In this document: positions 33,811-43,022 of the stretch, piece after piece | Numbering within the stretch: position 1 is the first letter of the stretch | How the letters are laid out: every line of letters begins with the position of its first letter | Assembly: GCA_937941715.1 (NCBI GenBank) | Contig: CALDGX010000232.1 | Span: forward strand, 1-64,000 | Length of the DNA stretch: 64,000 nt | Source: an uncultured Chloracidobacterium sp. | Lineage (GTDB): Bacteria; Acidobacteriota; Blastocatellia; Pyrinomonadales; Pyrinomonadaceae | Direction of reading: 5' to 3' | Translations under genes and position numbers: made by a program | The notes under the pieces: model-generated | Told to the model about the DNA's origin: nothing | The model's input: only the letters and a program-made list of their open reading frames with translations | The model's database searches: none

Positions 33811-34563
33811 ATGATCAATCTATCCAAAACGCTACGTATGCTCAGCTTCGGCACAGCCGTTGTCGGATCACTGCTCATCGCCGGAAACTTTTCCGAGGCG
33901 AATGCTCAACGCGATCCCTTCGTCAAGCCCGGTTATATGAAGCAGAAACCGCAGGCTCCGGCCAACGGGACCGGCAAGGCAGGCAAGCCGGCGGCTCAAC
34001 CGTTCGCCTACGTTCCGCCGTCGATCGAGGCCCGCATTGAGTACTTTAAGCGTCAGCGTGAGGCCGCCGCTGCGAGCGGAGCACCGCTGCCTAAGGTGAC
34101 GAGCGTTTTGACGCTCAACGAAATGGCTGTCACCGGTATCTTCAGAACGCCTCGCGGATACGCCGCGATGGTGGAAGCAACGCCGATCAAACTCTCGTAC
34201 ACGATCTATCCCGGCGAAAAATTCTTTGACGGCCAGCTTGTCGCGGTCGAAGAGAACCGCCTGGTGTTTCGAAAGGTGACCAAGACCGCCCCGAACAAAT
34301 TCGTCGCCTCGGTCGAAAACAAACCGCTTCAGCAATATTCGATGAAGGCACAGGTCGAAGGCACGGCACCGGCCCAGGGCAGCTCGGACCGTCCGGTCCA
34401 GACGGCTGCAAATCCGCCGGTCAATGGTTTGACGCCGGTCGGCCCGCCGTCGCTGATGTCGCCTCTTGACGAGATGAACAATCAGCCGGCCGAGACCGAA
34501 AAGGTCAAGACCAAAAAGGACACGCGTCGTCCGACAAAGGTCGCCAAGAACGTCGAAAAGTAG
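33811..34563 (+). CDS. pilP: Type IV pilus assembly protein PilP
   Basis: A 250-residue periplasmic protein. The N-terminus is a signal peptide (GTAVVGSLLIAGNFSEANAQ) ending in an Ala-x-Ala-type site. There is no lipobox cysteine, although PilP is usually a lipoprotein. The conserved RDPF comes directly after cleavage (AQRDPFVKPGY). The beta domain (about 95-175) shows LTLNEMAVTGIFRTPRGYAAMVEA, then YTIYPGEKFFDGQLVAVEENRLVFRKV, which is typical of the PilP pilot fold. A low-complexity Lys-rich tail ends it. It links PilNO to PilQ. The pilQ start is 110 nt further on. Confidence 0.88.
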   Translation: MINLSKTLRMLSFGTAVVGSLLIAGNFSEANAQRDPFVKPGYMKQKPQAPANGTGKAGKPAAQPFAYVPPSIEARIEYFKRQREAAAASGAPLPKVTSVLTLNEMAVTGIFRTPRGYAAMVEATPIKLSYTIYPGEKFFDGQLVAVEENRLVFRKVTKTAPNKFVASVENKPLQQYSMKAQVEGTAPAQGSSDRPVQTAANPPVNGLTPVGPPSLMSPLDEMNNQPAETEKVKTKKDTRRPTKVAKNVEK

Positions 34564-34672
34564 TGCAATCAGGGTCGGCGTACCAACTTAGGCATACCGC
34601 TGACCCGCATAAAACAGTTCTATTGAATGGGCGAACCGATATTCAGGACGCTCAACTGCAAACGGAGGAAAC

Positions 34673-36364
34673 ATGAATTCTCGATCAAACATCAGCACGG
34701 TGGTAAAACAGGCCGCCATTGCAATGCTCTTAGTCACCGTTGTGACGATCTCGGCCTTTGCACAGCGCGTCGAGCCGCAGTCACAGGGTAAGATGTACGG
34801 CGAGCCCGGATTTCGCGGCGAACCGATCAACCTCAACGTCGTGAACGCCGATGTCCGCGACATACTCAGCTACATTACCGATCAGTACGCCATCAACTTT
34901 GTCATCGACAAGTCGGTCCCGGCGGTGCCGGTAACGGTAAAGGTCAGCGATGTTCCCTGGAATATCGCTCTTGATTCGGTCCTCCAGTCACAGTCGCTGG
35001 GCGTGCAGGTCAATGGAAACATCCTCCGCGTCGCCGACTCGAAGACACTCGCGACCGAGGGCGAACTGATCCAGGCCCGCAACAACAACGCGCTTGACAG
35101 TTCACCGCTTTACACAGAATTTCTTCGGCTCAATTATGCCCGTGCATCGGGCACGCTGAGCGGCGATTCCGGCAGTGCCGGCCAGCTTTCGACGGGAACG
35201 TCGACCGGCGGCGGTTCCGGAGCGGCAAGCGGCGGCAGCGGCGGTGGAGCATCGGCCGGCGGCGGTTCGGACCAGGGCATCATGGGCATCATCAAAAAGC
35301 GTCTGTCGCGTCGCGGCACCGTTGAGGTTGATGGCCGCAGCAATACTCTGATCATTACCGACGTCCGTCAGAATATCGACGCCATTCGGCAGTTGGTCGC
35401 ATATCTTGACCAGCCCGAGCCGCAGGTCGAGATCGAAGCACGCATTGTCGTCGCCTCGCGCAATTTCAGCCGTGACATCGGCGTTCAGCTTGCCGGCCTC
35501 GTCATCGGCAAACGCGGCAGCGGAGCTTCGGGCGGCACACTGCCGGGAGCCACGACCACCCTTCCGGTGCCTGAAAGCCTTCCGATCCCGTCGATCAACA
35601 ACGATATGTTTTCAAAGATCGCCAACACGGCGATCGGCCTGACGACCGGCATCTTCGGTACAGCACAGATCAGTGCACTTATTTCGGCAGGTGAACAGAA
35701 AGGACAGGCAAAGGTTATCGCCACCCCGCGTGTGACCACCCTCAACAACCGCCCGGCCGAGATCAAGAGCGGAACCAAGATCCCAGTCACGACCATTCAG
35801 CCGGGAACGGCTGCCGGTGGTGCCGTTGTGGCGACGACGACCTACGTCGACGTTCCGCTCAGACTGGCGATCACGCCGCAGATCACCGATGTCGGGACCG
35901 TTATCCTTAACGTGACCGCCGAAAACAGCTCGACTGCAACCGTTGTCGGCGGAGCCAATCCGGCGATCAACACGCAGAGCATGCAGACGCAGGTCACCGT
36001 GCCCGATGGCGGAACGACCGTCGTCGGCGGTGTTCTCTTCGACGACGAACGCGAAAGTCAGGACCGCACGCCGGGACTGTCACGCGTCCCGCTGCTTGGC
36101 AACCTGTTCAAGAGAAAGGGCGTTCAGCGCAATACGAACGAGATCCTTTTCTTCATCACGCCGCGTATCACACGGCCCGAGTCGATCAGCAATGGCGGCG
36201 ATAACAGCGGTGTGACGCGTCCGGCTCCAATCCTGCAGCCGGTCCCGATGGGCAATCCGCCGTCGAATTCGACACCGGTCGTCGAAACCCCGCAGCCGGT
36301 CGTGCTGCAGGCACCGACACTGGCTCGCCCGGATTCGAACCCGGCAATGCCGATCAAGCCGTAA
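34673..36364 (+). CDS. pilQ: Type IV pilus secretin PilQ (short form)
   Basis: A 563-residue outer-membrane secretin. It has a signal peptide (IAMLLVTVVTISAFAQ) and one STN/N0-type domain (about 45-120, INLNVVNADVRDILSYI, DVPWNIALDSVLQSQSLGVQ). A Gly/Ser-rich linker follows (about 160-205, runs of GGGSG). Next comes an N1-type domain (VDGRSNTLIITDVRQNIDAIRQLVAYLDQPEPQVEIEARIV, key part RSNTLIITDV) and the C-terminal secretin barrel (VIATPRVTTLNNRPAEIKSG, VPLLGNLFKRKG, EILFFITPRI). No AMIN domain is seen and the protein is shorter than the 700-900 residues common for PilQ. A strong RBS (GGAGGAAAC) precedes the start. A terminator follows. Confidence 0.92.
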   Translation: MNSRSNISTVVKQAAIAMLLVTVVTISAFAQRVEPQSQGKMYGEPGFRGEPINLNVVNADVRDILSYITDQYAINFVIDKSVPAVPVTVKVSDVPWNIALDSVLQSQSLGVQVNGNILRVADSKTLATEGELIQARNNNALDSSPLYTEFLRLNYARASGTLSGDSGSAGQLSTGTSTGGGSGAASGGSGGGASAGGGSDQGIMGIIKKRLSRRGTVEVDGRSNTLIITDVRQNIDAIRQLVAYLDQPEPQVEIEARIVVASRNFSRDIGVQLAGLVIGKRGSGASGGTLPGATTTLPVPESLPIPSINNDMFSKIANTAIGLTTGIFGTAQISALISAGEQKGQAKVIATPRVTTLNNRPAEIKSGTKIPVTTIQPGTAAGGAVVATTTYVDVPLRLAITPQITDVGTVILNVTAENSSTATVVGGANPAINTQSMQTQVTVPDGGTTVVGGVLFDDERESQDRTPGLSRVPLLGNLFKRKGVQRNTNEILFFITPRITRPESISNGGDNSGVTRPAPILQPVPMGNPPSNSTPVVETPQPVVLQAPTLARPDSNPAMPIKP

Positions 36365-36397
36365 CCTGCGATCGACAGATCGTTTTCTCCGCAGATG

Positions 36398-36437
36398 AAA
36401 AAGTCCGCCCGGCCATTACGGTCCGGGCGGGCTTTTT
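36398..36437. terminator. Bidirectional terminator between pilQ and the VCBS/CTACH gene
   Basis: The stem is GTCCGCCCGGCC / GGTCCGGGCGGGC around an ATTAC loop, preceded by AAAAA and followed by TTTTT. It can end pilMNOPQ on + and the converging gene on -. Confidence 0.8.
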
Positions 36438-36459
36438 CATGTTCACAAGTTGTCGCGGC

Positions 36460-37911
36460 CTACGGAACGAAAGCGTTCGGCAGCGGCAGATCGCCCGTTT
36501 GGCCAAACTGCTGGATCAGGACGCCGGCCGTCGACCGATTGGCGTACCATGTGGAGTTCGCCGGACGAAAGACCGCCGAGTCGATCTTGCCGTCGCCGTC
36601 ATAGTCGCCGGTAACCGGCACATCGCCGTTTGCACCGAAGGGAAAAGCAAAGAACGAAAAGTCTTCGCTTCTGAGCACGTACCAGTTACCACTGGACGGC
36701 CGCCAGAAAGCGACATCCGCTTTGCCGTCGCCCGTATAGTCGCCCTGGACGGCCTTATCGGTCGAGAGGCCGAACTGCGTCGCAAATACCTGAAGGGTCG
36801 AACTCAGCCTGATCCACCATTCGGCTCCGTTTGCACCGTTCGATCGAAAGACAGCAATATCCGCCTTGCGGTCGCCATCGTAGTCGGCGATCGCCGGTTT
36901 GTCGTTTGCCGCGCCAAAACCGACGATGTCGGTCCCGCCCGTTGACTTACTGATGAACCACGTCTGCGTCGCGGGGCGAAAAACGGCCGCATCGGCCTTG
37001 CCGTCACCGTCGTAGTCGCCGGGTGCCGGAATATCGCCATTCGATCCAAACGGGAACGCAAAGAATGAAAGGTCTTCGGACCTAAGAATGAACCACTGTC
37101 CGGTCGACGGCCGCCAAAATGCGACGTCGGTCTTGCCGTCGCCGGTAAAATCGGCCGGAACAAGCTTGTCGGTCGAGGTTCCGAACTGGAGGGCCCCGTT
37201 GCCGCCGTTCGAGGATCTCAGATACCACCATTCCCCGGGTGCCGGTCGAAATATTGAAATGTCGGTCTTACCGTCACCGTCGAAATCGAACGGAGAACCG
37301 CCTGACGATGTCACCGCAGTTTTCGTGTAGATATAATCACCGGCCGTCGAACCGTCACTGTTCGAGGCGTTGCCGGCGGCATAGAACGTTACCGGGCCGA
37401 TCGGCTGCGCCGGTGCCGTCCAGGTAACAGTCCAGGTCTTTGACCCGAAAACTGTCGGCAGAATGCCGTCGATCGTATGTTCAGCGTACTGCCGGCTCTC
37501 GCCGCCGACTATGCCCGTCACGATCTGCGATTGCTGCGGATTGCCTGACGGTACCGACAGTGTGCCCGCACGCTTGCCCTGCGAATCGAGGGCAGTCATC
37601 TGATAGCCATAAATTACGCCGTCATCCTGACTGGTCGTGACCGTAAACGTGATCTGCTGTCCGGGCGTCCATCTGGCGGGAAGTCCGTTGATAGCAACAC
37701 CGCCGGTACCGCTGTTCAGAGGAAATGACGTGTGGCAGGCCGTGCAGTTGCTCTCCGACGGAGCGTTGGTATTCGACGGCGTCGGCCCGGATGCCGATGC
37801 CATCACCAGCGAGTCACTGGTGCCGGTCGAGCCCAGCCCATAGATACCTAATGCGATGGCAAATGCGACCGCGAGCACCTTGAAACGAAGTTCGTTAGAC
37901 AGCTTATTCAT
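36460..37911 (-). CDS. Exported Reeler-like (choice-of-anchor V) protein with CTACH motif and VCBS repeats
   Basis: About 483 residues from the ATG at 37911, which is followed by a signal peptide (KVLAVAFAIALGIYGLGSTG); the frame runs upstream to 37941. After about residue 55 lies SNCTACHTSFPLNSG, a single haem-c type CxxCH, then a beta-sandwich (about 60-195) of the choice-of-anchor V / Reeler-like kind: PARWTPGQQITFTV, GYQMTALDSQGKRAGTL, WTVTWTAPAQPIGPVTFYAAGNAS (key part GPVTFYAAGNA). The C-terminal 270 residues form about six FG-GAP/VCBS repeats (DFDGDGKTDISIFRPAPGEWWYLRS type), predicted to make a calcium-dependent propeller. It is likely secreted or surface-bound. Function unknown. Confidence 0.75.
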   Translation of the reverse strand: MNKLSNELRFKVLAVAFAIALGIYGLGSTGTSDSLVMASASGPTPSNTNAPSESNCTACHTSFPLNSGTGGVAINGLPARWTPGQQITFTVTTSQDDGVIYGYQMTALDSQGKRAGTLSVPSGNPQQSQIVTGIVGGESRQYAEHTIDGILPTVFGSKTWTVTWTAPAQPIGPVTFYAAGNASNSDGSTAGDYIYTKTAVTSSGGSPFDFDGDGKTDISIFRPAPGEWWYLRSSNGGNGALQFGTSTDKLVPADFTGDGKTDVAFWRPSTGQWFILRSEDLSFFAFPFGSNGDIPAPGDYDGDGKADAAVFRPATQTWFISKSTGGTDIVGFGAANDKPAIADYDGDRKADIAVFRSNGANGAEWWIRLSSTLQVFATQFGLSTDKAVQGDYTGDGKADVAFWRPSSGNWYVLRSEDFSFFAFPFGANGDVPVTGDYDGDGKIDSAVFRPANSTWYANRSTAGVLIQQFGQTGDLPLPNAFVP

Positions 37912-38056
37912 ACGATTGTACTTTATGACCAAATGCGGCAAATGTATCCCTATTTTGACGTCGCCGGCGTCCGAATAGTCTTAAGATGCGGTTCAATTTA
38001 AAGATAGTTACCGCCCGAGCCAAAGTCAACGGAATTATCGCCGCCGCCGGCACATT

Positions 38057-38096
38057 AAAAAGGGCCCGGCCGGACTTTCGTCCAACCGAGCCCTTA
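38057..38096 (-). terminator. Terminator of the first M36 protease gene
   Basis: On the - strand AAGGGCTCGGTTGGAC, loop GAAAG, then GTCCGGCCGGGCCCTT and a TTTTTAAT tail. The 16-bp stem holds G-U pairs. It starts about 44 nt after the stop codon. Confidence 0.8.
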
Positions 38097-38139
38097 GTCC
38101 TGAGCCTGATCCGCCATTCAGCGTCGGATCAGGGATCCA

Positions 38140-41100
38140 CTAGTTACCGGAGTTGAATCTCAATGAGAATGCCCGGACACTTCCCGTGTCGCCGGTCGCA
38201 TTATCACTGACATTTATGGTCCAGTTACCATCAGCATTCTGTCCGTCAAATGCACTCAGCGCGTTGTTCGGCGAGAAGTTACCCGTCGGGAACGCGTTTG
38301 CCGTGTTACAACCCGGTGATGTCGGGCTGCCCTGGGTCTCAACGGCCGGCAAACCACCGTCGTCATTGAGTGCAAGCTGGAACAGATTGTTGTTGTTGCA
38401 GCCAACCGTCGACGTCGGAACGCCCGGACGATCAAAGATCGTAACGGTCGTGCCGCCCGGCGACGTCAACTTAACGATGATGTCACCGACCCACGAGTGG
38501 TTAAATCCAACCGTGGTCGATGCCGGATCGGCACTTCCAGCCGTTCCGTCAAACGAAAAGTTGAGATCGCTGATGTTACCGACACCCGAAACCGGAACGA
38601 CGATGTTCGTGCCGGCCGGGGTGTTGTCGGTGATTGCAACAGGAGCTCCCGAGTAGCTGACCACGGTCGGGCCCGACGATGTTCCGCCCGGAATGTAACG
38701 GATCGGAACAGGAACGTCGGCCGTCAGGCCGAAGCCGGTCTGGAAGTATCCGGCGGTCGAGCGGTTGACGTACCACGTACCGTCACGATAGACACCGATG
38801 TCGTCTTTTCCGTCGCCATCGTAGTCACCCGGAACAGGACGGTCACCTGCCTGGCCAAACGGCGTGAAGGTGGTCGTGCCATCCGAGCTCTTACGGATGT
38901 ACCAGGTTCCATTCGACGGACGGAATACCGCCACATCATCCTTGCTGTCGCCGTCGTAGTCAGCCGGGACCAGAAGGTCGCCGGTCTGGCCGAACGGATA
39001 CGCGTCAAAGTTCTGTGCCGGAACGCCGGTATTGCGTGCGATGTACCAGGTATTGTCGGTCGGGCGATAGACGGCCAGATTGGTCTTACCGTCAGCCTCG
39101 AGGTCAAACGCCATCGGAACGTCGCCGGTCAATCCGAACGGAGCGACGGTGTTTGAACCGTTGCCGCTGTTCAGGACGTACCACGTGCCGTCCGACGGAC
39201 GGAAGACAGCCATGTCGGACTTGCCGTCGCCGTCATAGTCACCCGATACCGGAACGTCGCTCGGAATACCCCATGAGGTTCCCTGGAAGACGAATCCGTT
39301 GCTCTTCAGGATCAGGTAATCGTTGGCCGCCGGGTCCGCACTTGCACGGAACACAGCTTCGTCAGCTTTACCGTCACCGTCGTAGTCGCCGGGGATCGTG
39401 ACATCGGTGCTGTTACCCCAATTGACGACGCTCAAACCAGCCGTCGATCCATTGATGTACCAGTCGCCAGTCGAGGGACGGAATACCGAGACGTCGGTCT
39501 TGCCGTCGCCGTCAAAGTCAGCACGTGACTTCGGCACAGCCGCGGCACATGTGTAACCGTTGATGATCTCAACGTTGTCAACGTTAACGCCAGTCGAAGC
39601 GACCGACGAGTCAGTGGCCATTCTCCAGCGGAGCTGAATGTTCTGGCCGTTTGCCGCGGGCGGCAGAGTGGCTTCGGTATTGATGTAACCGCCTGCCGAT
39701 GTTCCCGTCCAAGCCTGACGGCCTGCGATCGGGCTCGAGAATGCGGTCGAGATCGTGCCGTTGTAGCCGCCGGTCACAAACGCTCCGCCTGCCGTTACGA
39801 TGTCAGTGTAGGCACCGGCACCGATCTTGATCTCAAGGACCATACCATCAAACGTTGATTCGGTGATGTATTTGTTCCTGAATTTGATCTTTGCCGACGG
39901 TGAGCTGATCGCCGTTACCGGTGACTCGAGGTACGAGCTGCCGATCGTCGCGGGATCATTGGTGAATGCCGAGTTCGGAGCCGAATCCGGTCCGGAGGCT
40001 GAGGTCGTCCAAACTGCCGGCGGTCCGGCGCCTTCGTTGGTCGATGCCCAACCGGCAGGAAGTGCCGGAGCCGTCACACCGTCAAAGTTCTGGACAGTTC
40101 CATTCGGCGTTCCGAGGACGAAGCTGCGGTTTGCCGCCGGCTGTGCGCCGATTGAGCTGGCAACCACGATCGAAACCGAAACTGTGTCGCCGCAGGCTGC
40201 GCCGCCCGGAACTGCGAACGGATGAGCCTGTGAAACAACGGCGCCCTGGGCGACGTTGCCGTAGTTGACCGGGGTTCCGCCGTTTACGCTAACCGTAACG
40301 TTGTTAACGGTGGCACCGGTGTTGTTGGTGACGGCGATGTTCAGCAGGACGTTTTCGCCCGGCTCAGGAACGCCGTTGTTATTGCCGGTCGAGTCGCTGA
40401 CCGAGAACGGGCTCGTAAGAACAGCGTTCGGAAGGTCAAATGCCTCGGTGACGGCGGTCGATGACTGGGTGCTTGCCGAGAAGCCGAATCCGCGACGGCG
40501 GAAGCCTTCCCAAACGTCAGCAACGTCAGCACCTGCTTCCGGAGCCACAGGAAGTGCGGCGGCGGCGGCGAGGATAGCATCACGTTCCTGTAGCATCATC
40601 GGGTTGAGCGGCGAAAGCTTCATGCCGTCCGTGACGACCTGAAGAACACGGGTCGTGCCCGCAGCGAAGCCCAGACGCGTGACCATAAGGGCACGAACTT
40701 CCCACAGTGCGCTCTTCCAAATTTCGCCGGCGTTGTGAACCTGCGAGCAGTTGCCCGAGGTCGCAATAGCGGGGTTACGCGGGAAAGCACTTGAAACCGC
40801 AGTAGCTGTAGTTCCGAGGGTCGTGTCGCAGTTTGAATTGATATGACCAAAGGTCAACGGGTTGTGCGGCTTGTTCTGCGGGCCGCCCGTAAATGCGATA
40901 ACAGCGGTCGGGAAACGGCGAATTGCATAATAGTAATTCGACGTGAACGTGGCTGTCAGCAAATGTGTTCCATAACCGCCAAGCGAGTAGATCGCGTTGA
41001 TCGGGTCGGTCGGCTCAGCCATCATCGTGCTGGCGTACCAGTCACCCCAGCCTTCGCCCATCATACCGCCCTGGTTGCCGAGGCCGCTGCCGTTTCCGTG

Positions 41101-42744
41101 CAGGCGGTTCGAGGTTCCGTGCGTGACTTCGTGAATGACGATGCCGGCGTCGGTCGTGCCGTCTTTGTCAGGCGTCGGACCGGTCCAGAGATACATCTGC
41201 ATACGTCCGCGTCCGCCGTCTGCCGGCGTTGCGAAGTTAGCGTTGTTGGTACCCGATGAATCCTGGCCTTCGGACGAGACACGGTCGGCTTCAACGCCGC
41301 CGCGGCCAAAGTTCGATGCCTGGAAGTTGCGTGCCGCCTCGGTGAAGCCGCGTTTGTACAACTCATCGTGATAGCGGTTCATGATGTAGAACATCTGAAT
41401 GACCGCACCACGCTGTGCCTGTGCCGTCAGCGGGTCGTCGCCCGGTGCCGGATTTCCCGGAGGAGGATTCCATGTCGAGTCGAATACGCGATTCGGTGCA
41501 CCGACGATCGGAGCATCAACGCCGTTAATACCGTCACGGTCAATACCGGCTTCGGTCGCGTTTCCATCCGTGGAGTTTCCACCGTCCGTGATCCAGCCGT
41601 TGTTGTTGAACGACAGCGTACCTTCGTTACCGATCAGCGTACGGGTCGTACGCGAGATGATAGCTCCCTGCGTTCCAAGGCTGGGATCGTTCGGGCCCGG
41701 TGTGAGCGGTGCCGGATCGTCAGCGATGTCATTGTAAGCATTGGGGTTTCCGTAAACCTGGTAGGTCGCCGACTGGGTCTGATCATCAGAGATGTTCTTG
41801 TGCCAGAGGACGACGTTCGTGTTTGCGTCAACGATAACGTAGTACGCACGAACCGGTTCCCAGATCAAAATTCTCCAGGCCGGAACGGCAACGCCGGGCT
41901 CGGTCGGAAAATACATCTTCTCAGCGGTGGTCGCCCAGTCGCCTTCGCCGAAAGTGACCTTGAGGTCATTCGAGGCGGCGTCGTTGCGGGCAACGTCTGC
42001 CGGAACGATCGCGTGGTTGATGTGTGCCGCAGCCTTGCGGACAGCCTGTACCGGATCGCCAAAGGTGGTCGAAAGCGAACCATAGTCGAGGCCCGGAGCA
42101 AGGTTGTTGATAACGCGGATGATCTGGCCGTTCTTGGTAAAGCCGGCCTTGACCTCACCGCGGAAGACCGGGATGCCGTTGATCTCCTGCTCGAGGTGAG
42201 CGTACGAGATGTTGCCATCCGGGTTCGTATAGTCAGCCGCTACTTTGAGGCCGTTGATCTGCTGGTCATTTACGCCGATCAGGTTTTGATTGTCACGAAC
42301 AAATTCGCGAAGGATCTCGGAGCGCTTCGTGCCCGACGGGGTTGAGAGCCACTCGACAGGAAATTTCGCCATATCGGGCGTCATCACTTCCGGCGTGCGG
42401 ATGTCGGTGTTGTACTCGACCTTTGCGCTAGGGTGGCGTTGCTTGAACATTTCTTCGCCGCGAGCAAAATCGTCGCGAACGTTAGCAACGGCGCTTGAGT
42501 CCTTGCCGACCGATTGACGGAATTTCAGCAATGCGTCTTCCGTTTCAATGGTCTTGTTCTCACGGATGTCCCACATTTTGGGCAGTCCGTCATCCGATGT
42601 CGAAGTGCGGGTGAAAAGGCCTTTCTTGCCTGCCGCCTCCGTTCCAAACTTGAACGGGACAAGGATCACCGCTGTGATCAGTCCCAATACGAACAAACAG
42701 GCGAGAATACTCAATCGAGTATCAGCCTTTGATCGTCCAAACAT
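38140..42744 (-). CDS. M36 fungalysin metalloprotease with VCBS repeats and P domain
   Basis: About 1534 residues from the ATG at 42744, chosen for the strong AGGAGGAA site (42751-42758) and the membrane/signal segment that follows (LSILACLFVLGLITAVIL). The order is an FTP-type propeptide (about 60-310); the M36 catalytic domain with HEVTH at residues ~538-542 (zinc His pair and catalytic Glu) and a downstream GEGWGDWYASTMM carrying the third ligand; a beta domain of the MAM/choice-of-anchor kind (about 880-1070); six or seven FG-GAP/VCBS repeats (about 1085-1390); and a C-terminal proprotein-convertase P domain (VAITDNTPAGTNIVVPVSG...). It is secreted proteolysis machinery. The second M36 gene lies directly upstream. 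Confidence 0.88.
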   Translation of the reverse strand: MFGRSKADTRLSILACLFVLGLITAVILVPFKFGTEAAGKKGLFTRTSTSDDGLPKMWDIRENKTIETEDALLKFRQSVGKDSSAVANVRDDFARGEEMFKQRHPSAKVEYNTDIRTPEVMTPDMAKFPVEWLSTPSGTKRSEILREFVRDNQNLIGVNDQQINGLKVAADYTNPDGNISYAHLEQEINGIPVFRGEVKAGFTKNGQIIRVINNLAPGLDYGSLSTTFGDPVQAVRKAAAHINHAIVPADVARNDAASNDLKVTFGEGDWATTAEKMYFPTEPGVAVPAWRILIWEPVRAYYVIVDANTNVVLWHKNISDDQTQSATYQVYGNPNAYNDIADDPAPLTPGPNDPSLGTQGAIISRTTRTLIGNEGTLSFNNNGWITDGGNSTDGNATEAGIDRDGINGVDAPIVGAPNRVFDSTWNPPPGNPAPGDDPLTAQAQRGAVIQMFYIMNRYHDELYKRGFTEAARNFQASNFGRGGVEADRVSSEGQDSSGTNNANFATPADGGRGRMQMYLWTGPTPDKDGTTDAGIVIHEVTHGTSNRLHGNGSGLGNQGGMMGEGWGDWYASTMMAEPTDPINAIYSLGGYGTHLLTATFTSNYYYAIRRFPTAVIAFTGGPQNKPHNPLTFGHINSNCDTTLGTTATAVSSAFPRNPAIATSGNCSQVHNAGEIWKSALWEVRALMVTRLGFAAGTTRVLQVVTDGMKLSPLNPMMLQERDAILAAAAALPVAPEAGADVADVWEGFRRRGFGFSASTQSSTAVTEAFDLPNAVLTSPFSVSDSTGNNNGVPEPGENVLLNIAVTNNTGATVNNVTVSVNGGTPVNYGNVAQGAVVSQAHPFAVPGGAACGDTVSVSIVVASSIGAQPAANRSFVLGTPNGTVQNFDGVTAPALPAGWASTNEGAGPPAVWTTSASGPDSAPNSAFTNDPATIGSSYLESPVTAISSPSAKIKFRNKYITESTFDGMVLEIKIGAGAYTDIVTAGGAFVTGGYNGTISTAFSSPIAGRQAWTGTSAGGYINTEATLPPAANGQNIQLRWRMATDSSVASTGVNVDNVEIINGYTCAAAVPKSRADFDGDGKTDVSVFRPSTGDWYINGSTAGLSVVNWGNSTDVTIPGDYDGDGKADEAVFRASADPAANDYLILKSNGFVFQGTSWGIPSDVPVSGDYDGDGKSDMAVFRPSDGTWYVLNSGNGSNTVAPFGLTGDVPMAFDLEADGKTNLAVYRPTDNTWYIARNTGVPAQNFDAYPFGQTGDLLVPADYDGDSKDDVAVFRPSNGTWYIRKSSDGTTTFTPFGQAGDRPVPGDYDGDGKDDIGVYRDGTWYVNRSTAGYFQTGFGLTADVPVPIRYIPGGTSSGPTVVSYSGAPVAITDNTPAGTNIVVPVSGVGNISDLNFSFDGTAGSADPASTTVGFNHSWVGDIIVKLTSPGGTTVTIFDRPGVPTSTVGCNNNNLFQLALNDDGGLPAVETQGSPTSPGCNTANAFPTGNFSPNNALSAFDGQNADGNWTINVSDNATGDTGSVRAFSLRFNSGN

Positions 42745-42750
42745 ATTCGA

Positions 42751-42758
42751 TTCCTCCT
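42751..42758 (-). promoter_or_regulatory. Shine-Dalgarno that fixes the start of the first M36 gene
   Basis: The - strand reads AGGAGGAA six nt before the ATG at 42744. It is nearly ideal and rules out the 42-codon longer frame that begins at 42870. Confidence 0.75.
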
Positions 42759-42901
42759 GAGTCGTCGTAAGTAGAAAACCAACAAGCTCTTGATCCGGAC
42801 ATCTGCGCGTGGCGCAAAATGAACAAACTACAGGCATCGGCACGGTCCGATACCCAAGAACTTTAAACAATTTGAGTTAGGGTCTCACGAAATGTCGTAA
42901 T

Positions 42902-42929
42902 GATATACCAGAAAAGGCAAAAAATACAA
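42902..42929 (-). promoter_or_regulatory. Candidate promoter for the first M36 gene
   Basis: The - strand reads TTGTAT, a 16-nt spacer ending TGG, then TATATC (4 of 6 matches in each box). It lies in the 278-bp gap between the two M36 genes, about 160 nt before the start codon. The same gap also has a GGCGGAT/ATCCGCC hairpin (42967-42973, 42995-43001) just after the upstream gene, without a T-tract. Confidence 0.35.
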
Positions 42930-43022
42930 GACAAAAATGGCGATCGGCGAAATTTAGCTCACTAATGGCGGATATCCGGCCAGGGAGCATATCCATCCGC
43001 CCGGGCCGGCAATATCTCACTG

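Noticed and set aside
41368..42345. A 325-codon open frame opposite the first M36 gene
   Set aside because: Arg/Val/Asp-rich shadow translation without start signals or motifs; the - strand gene is certain.
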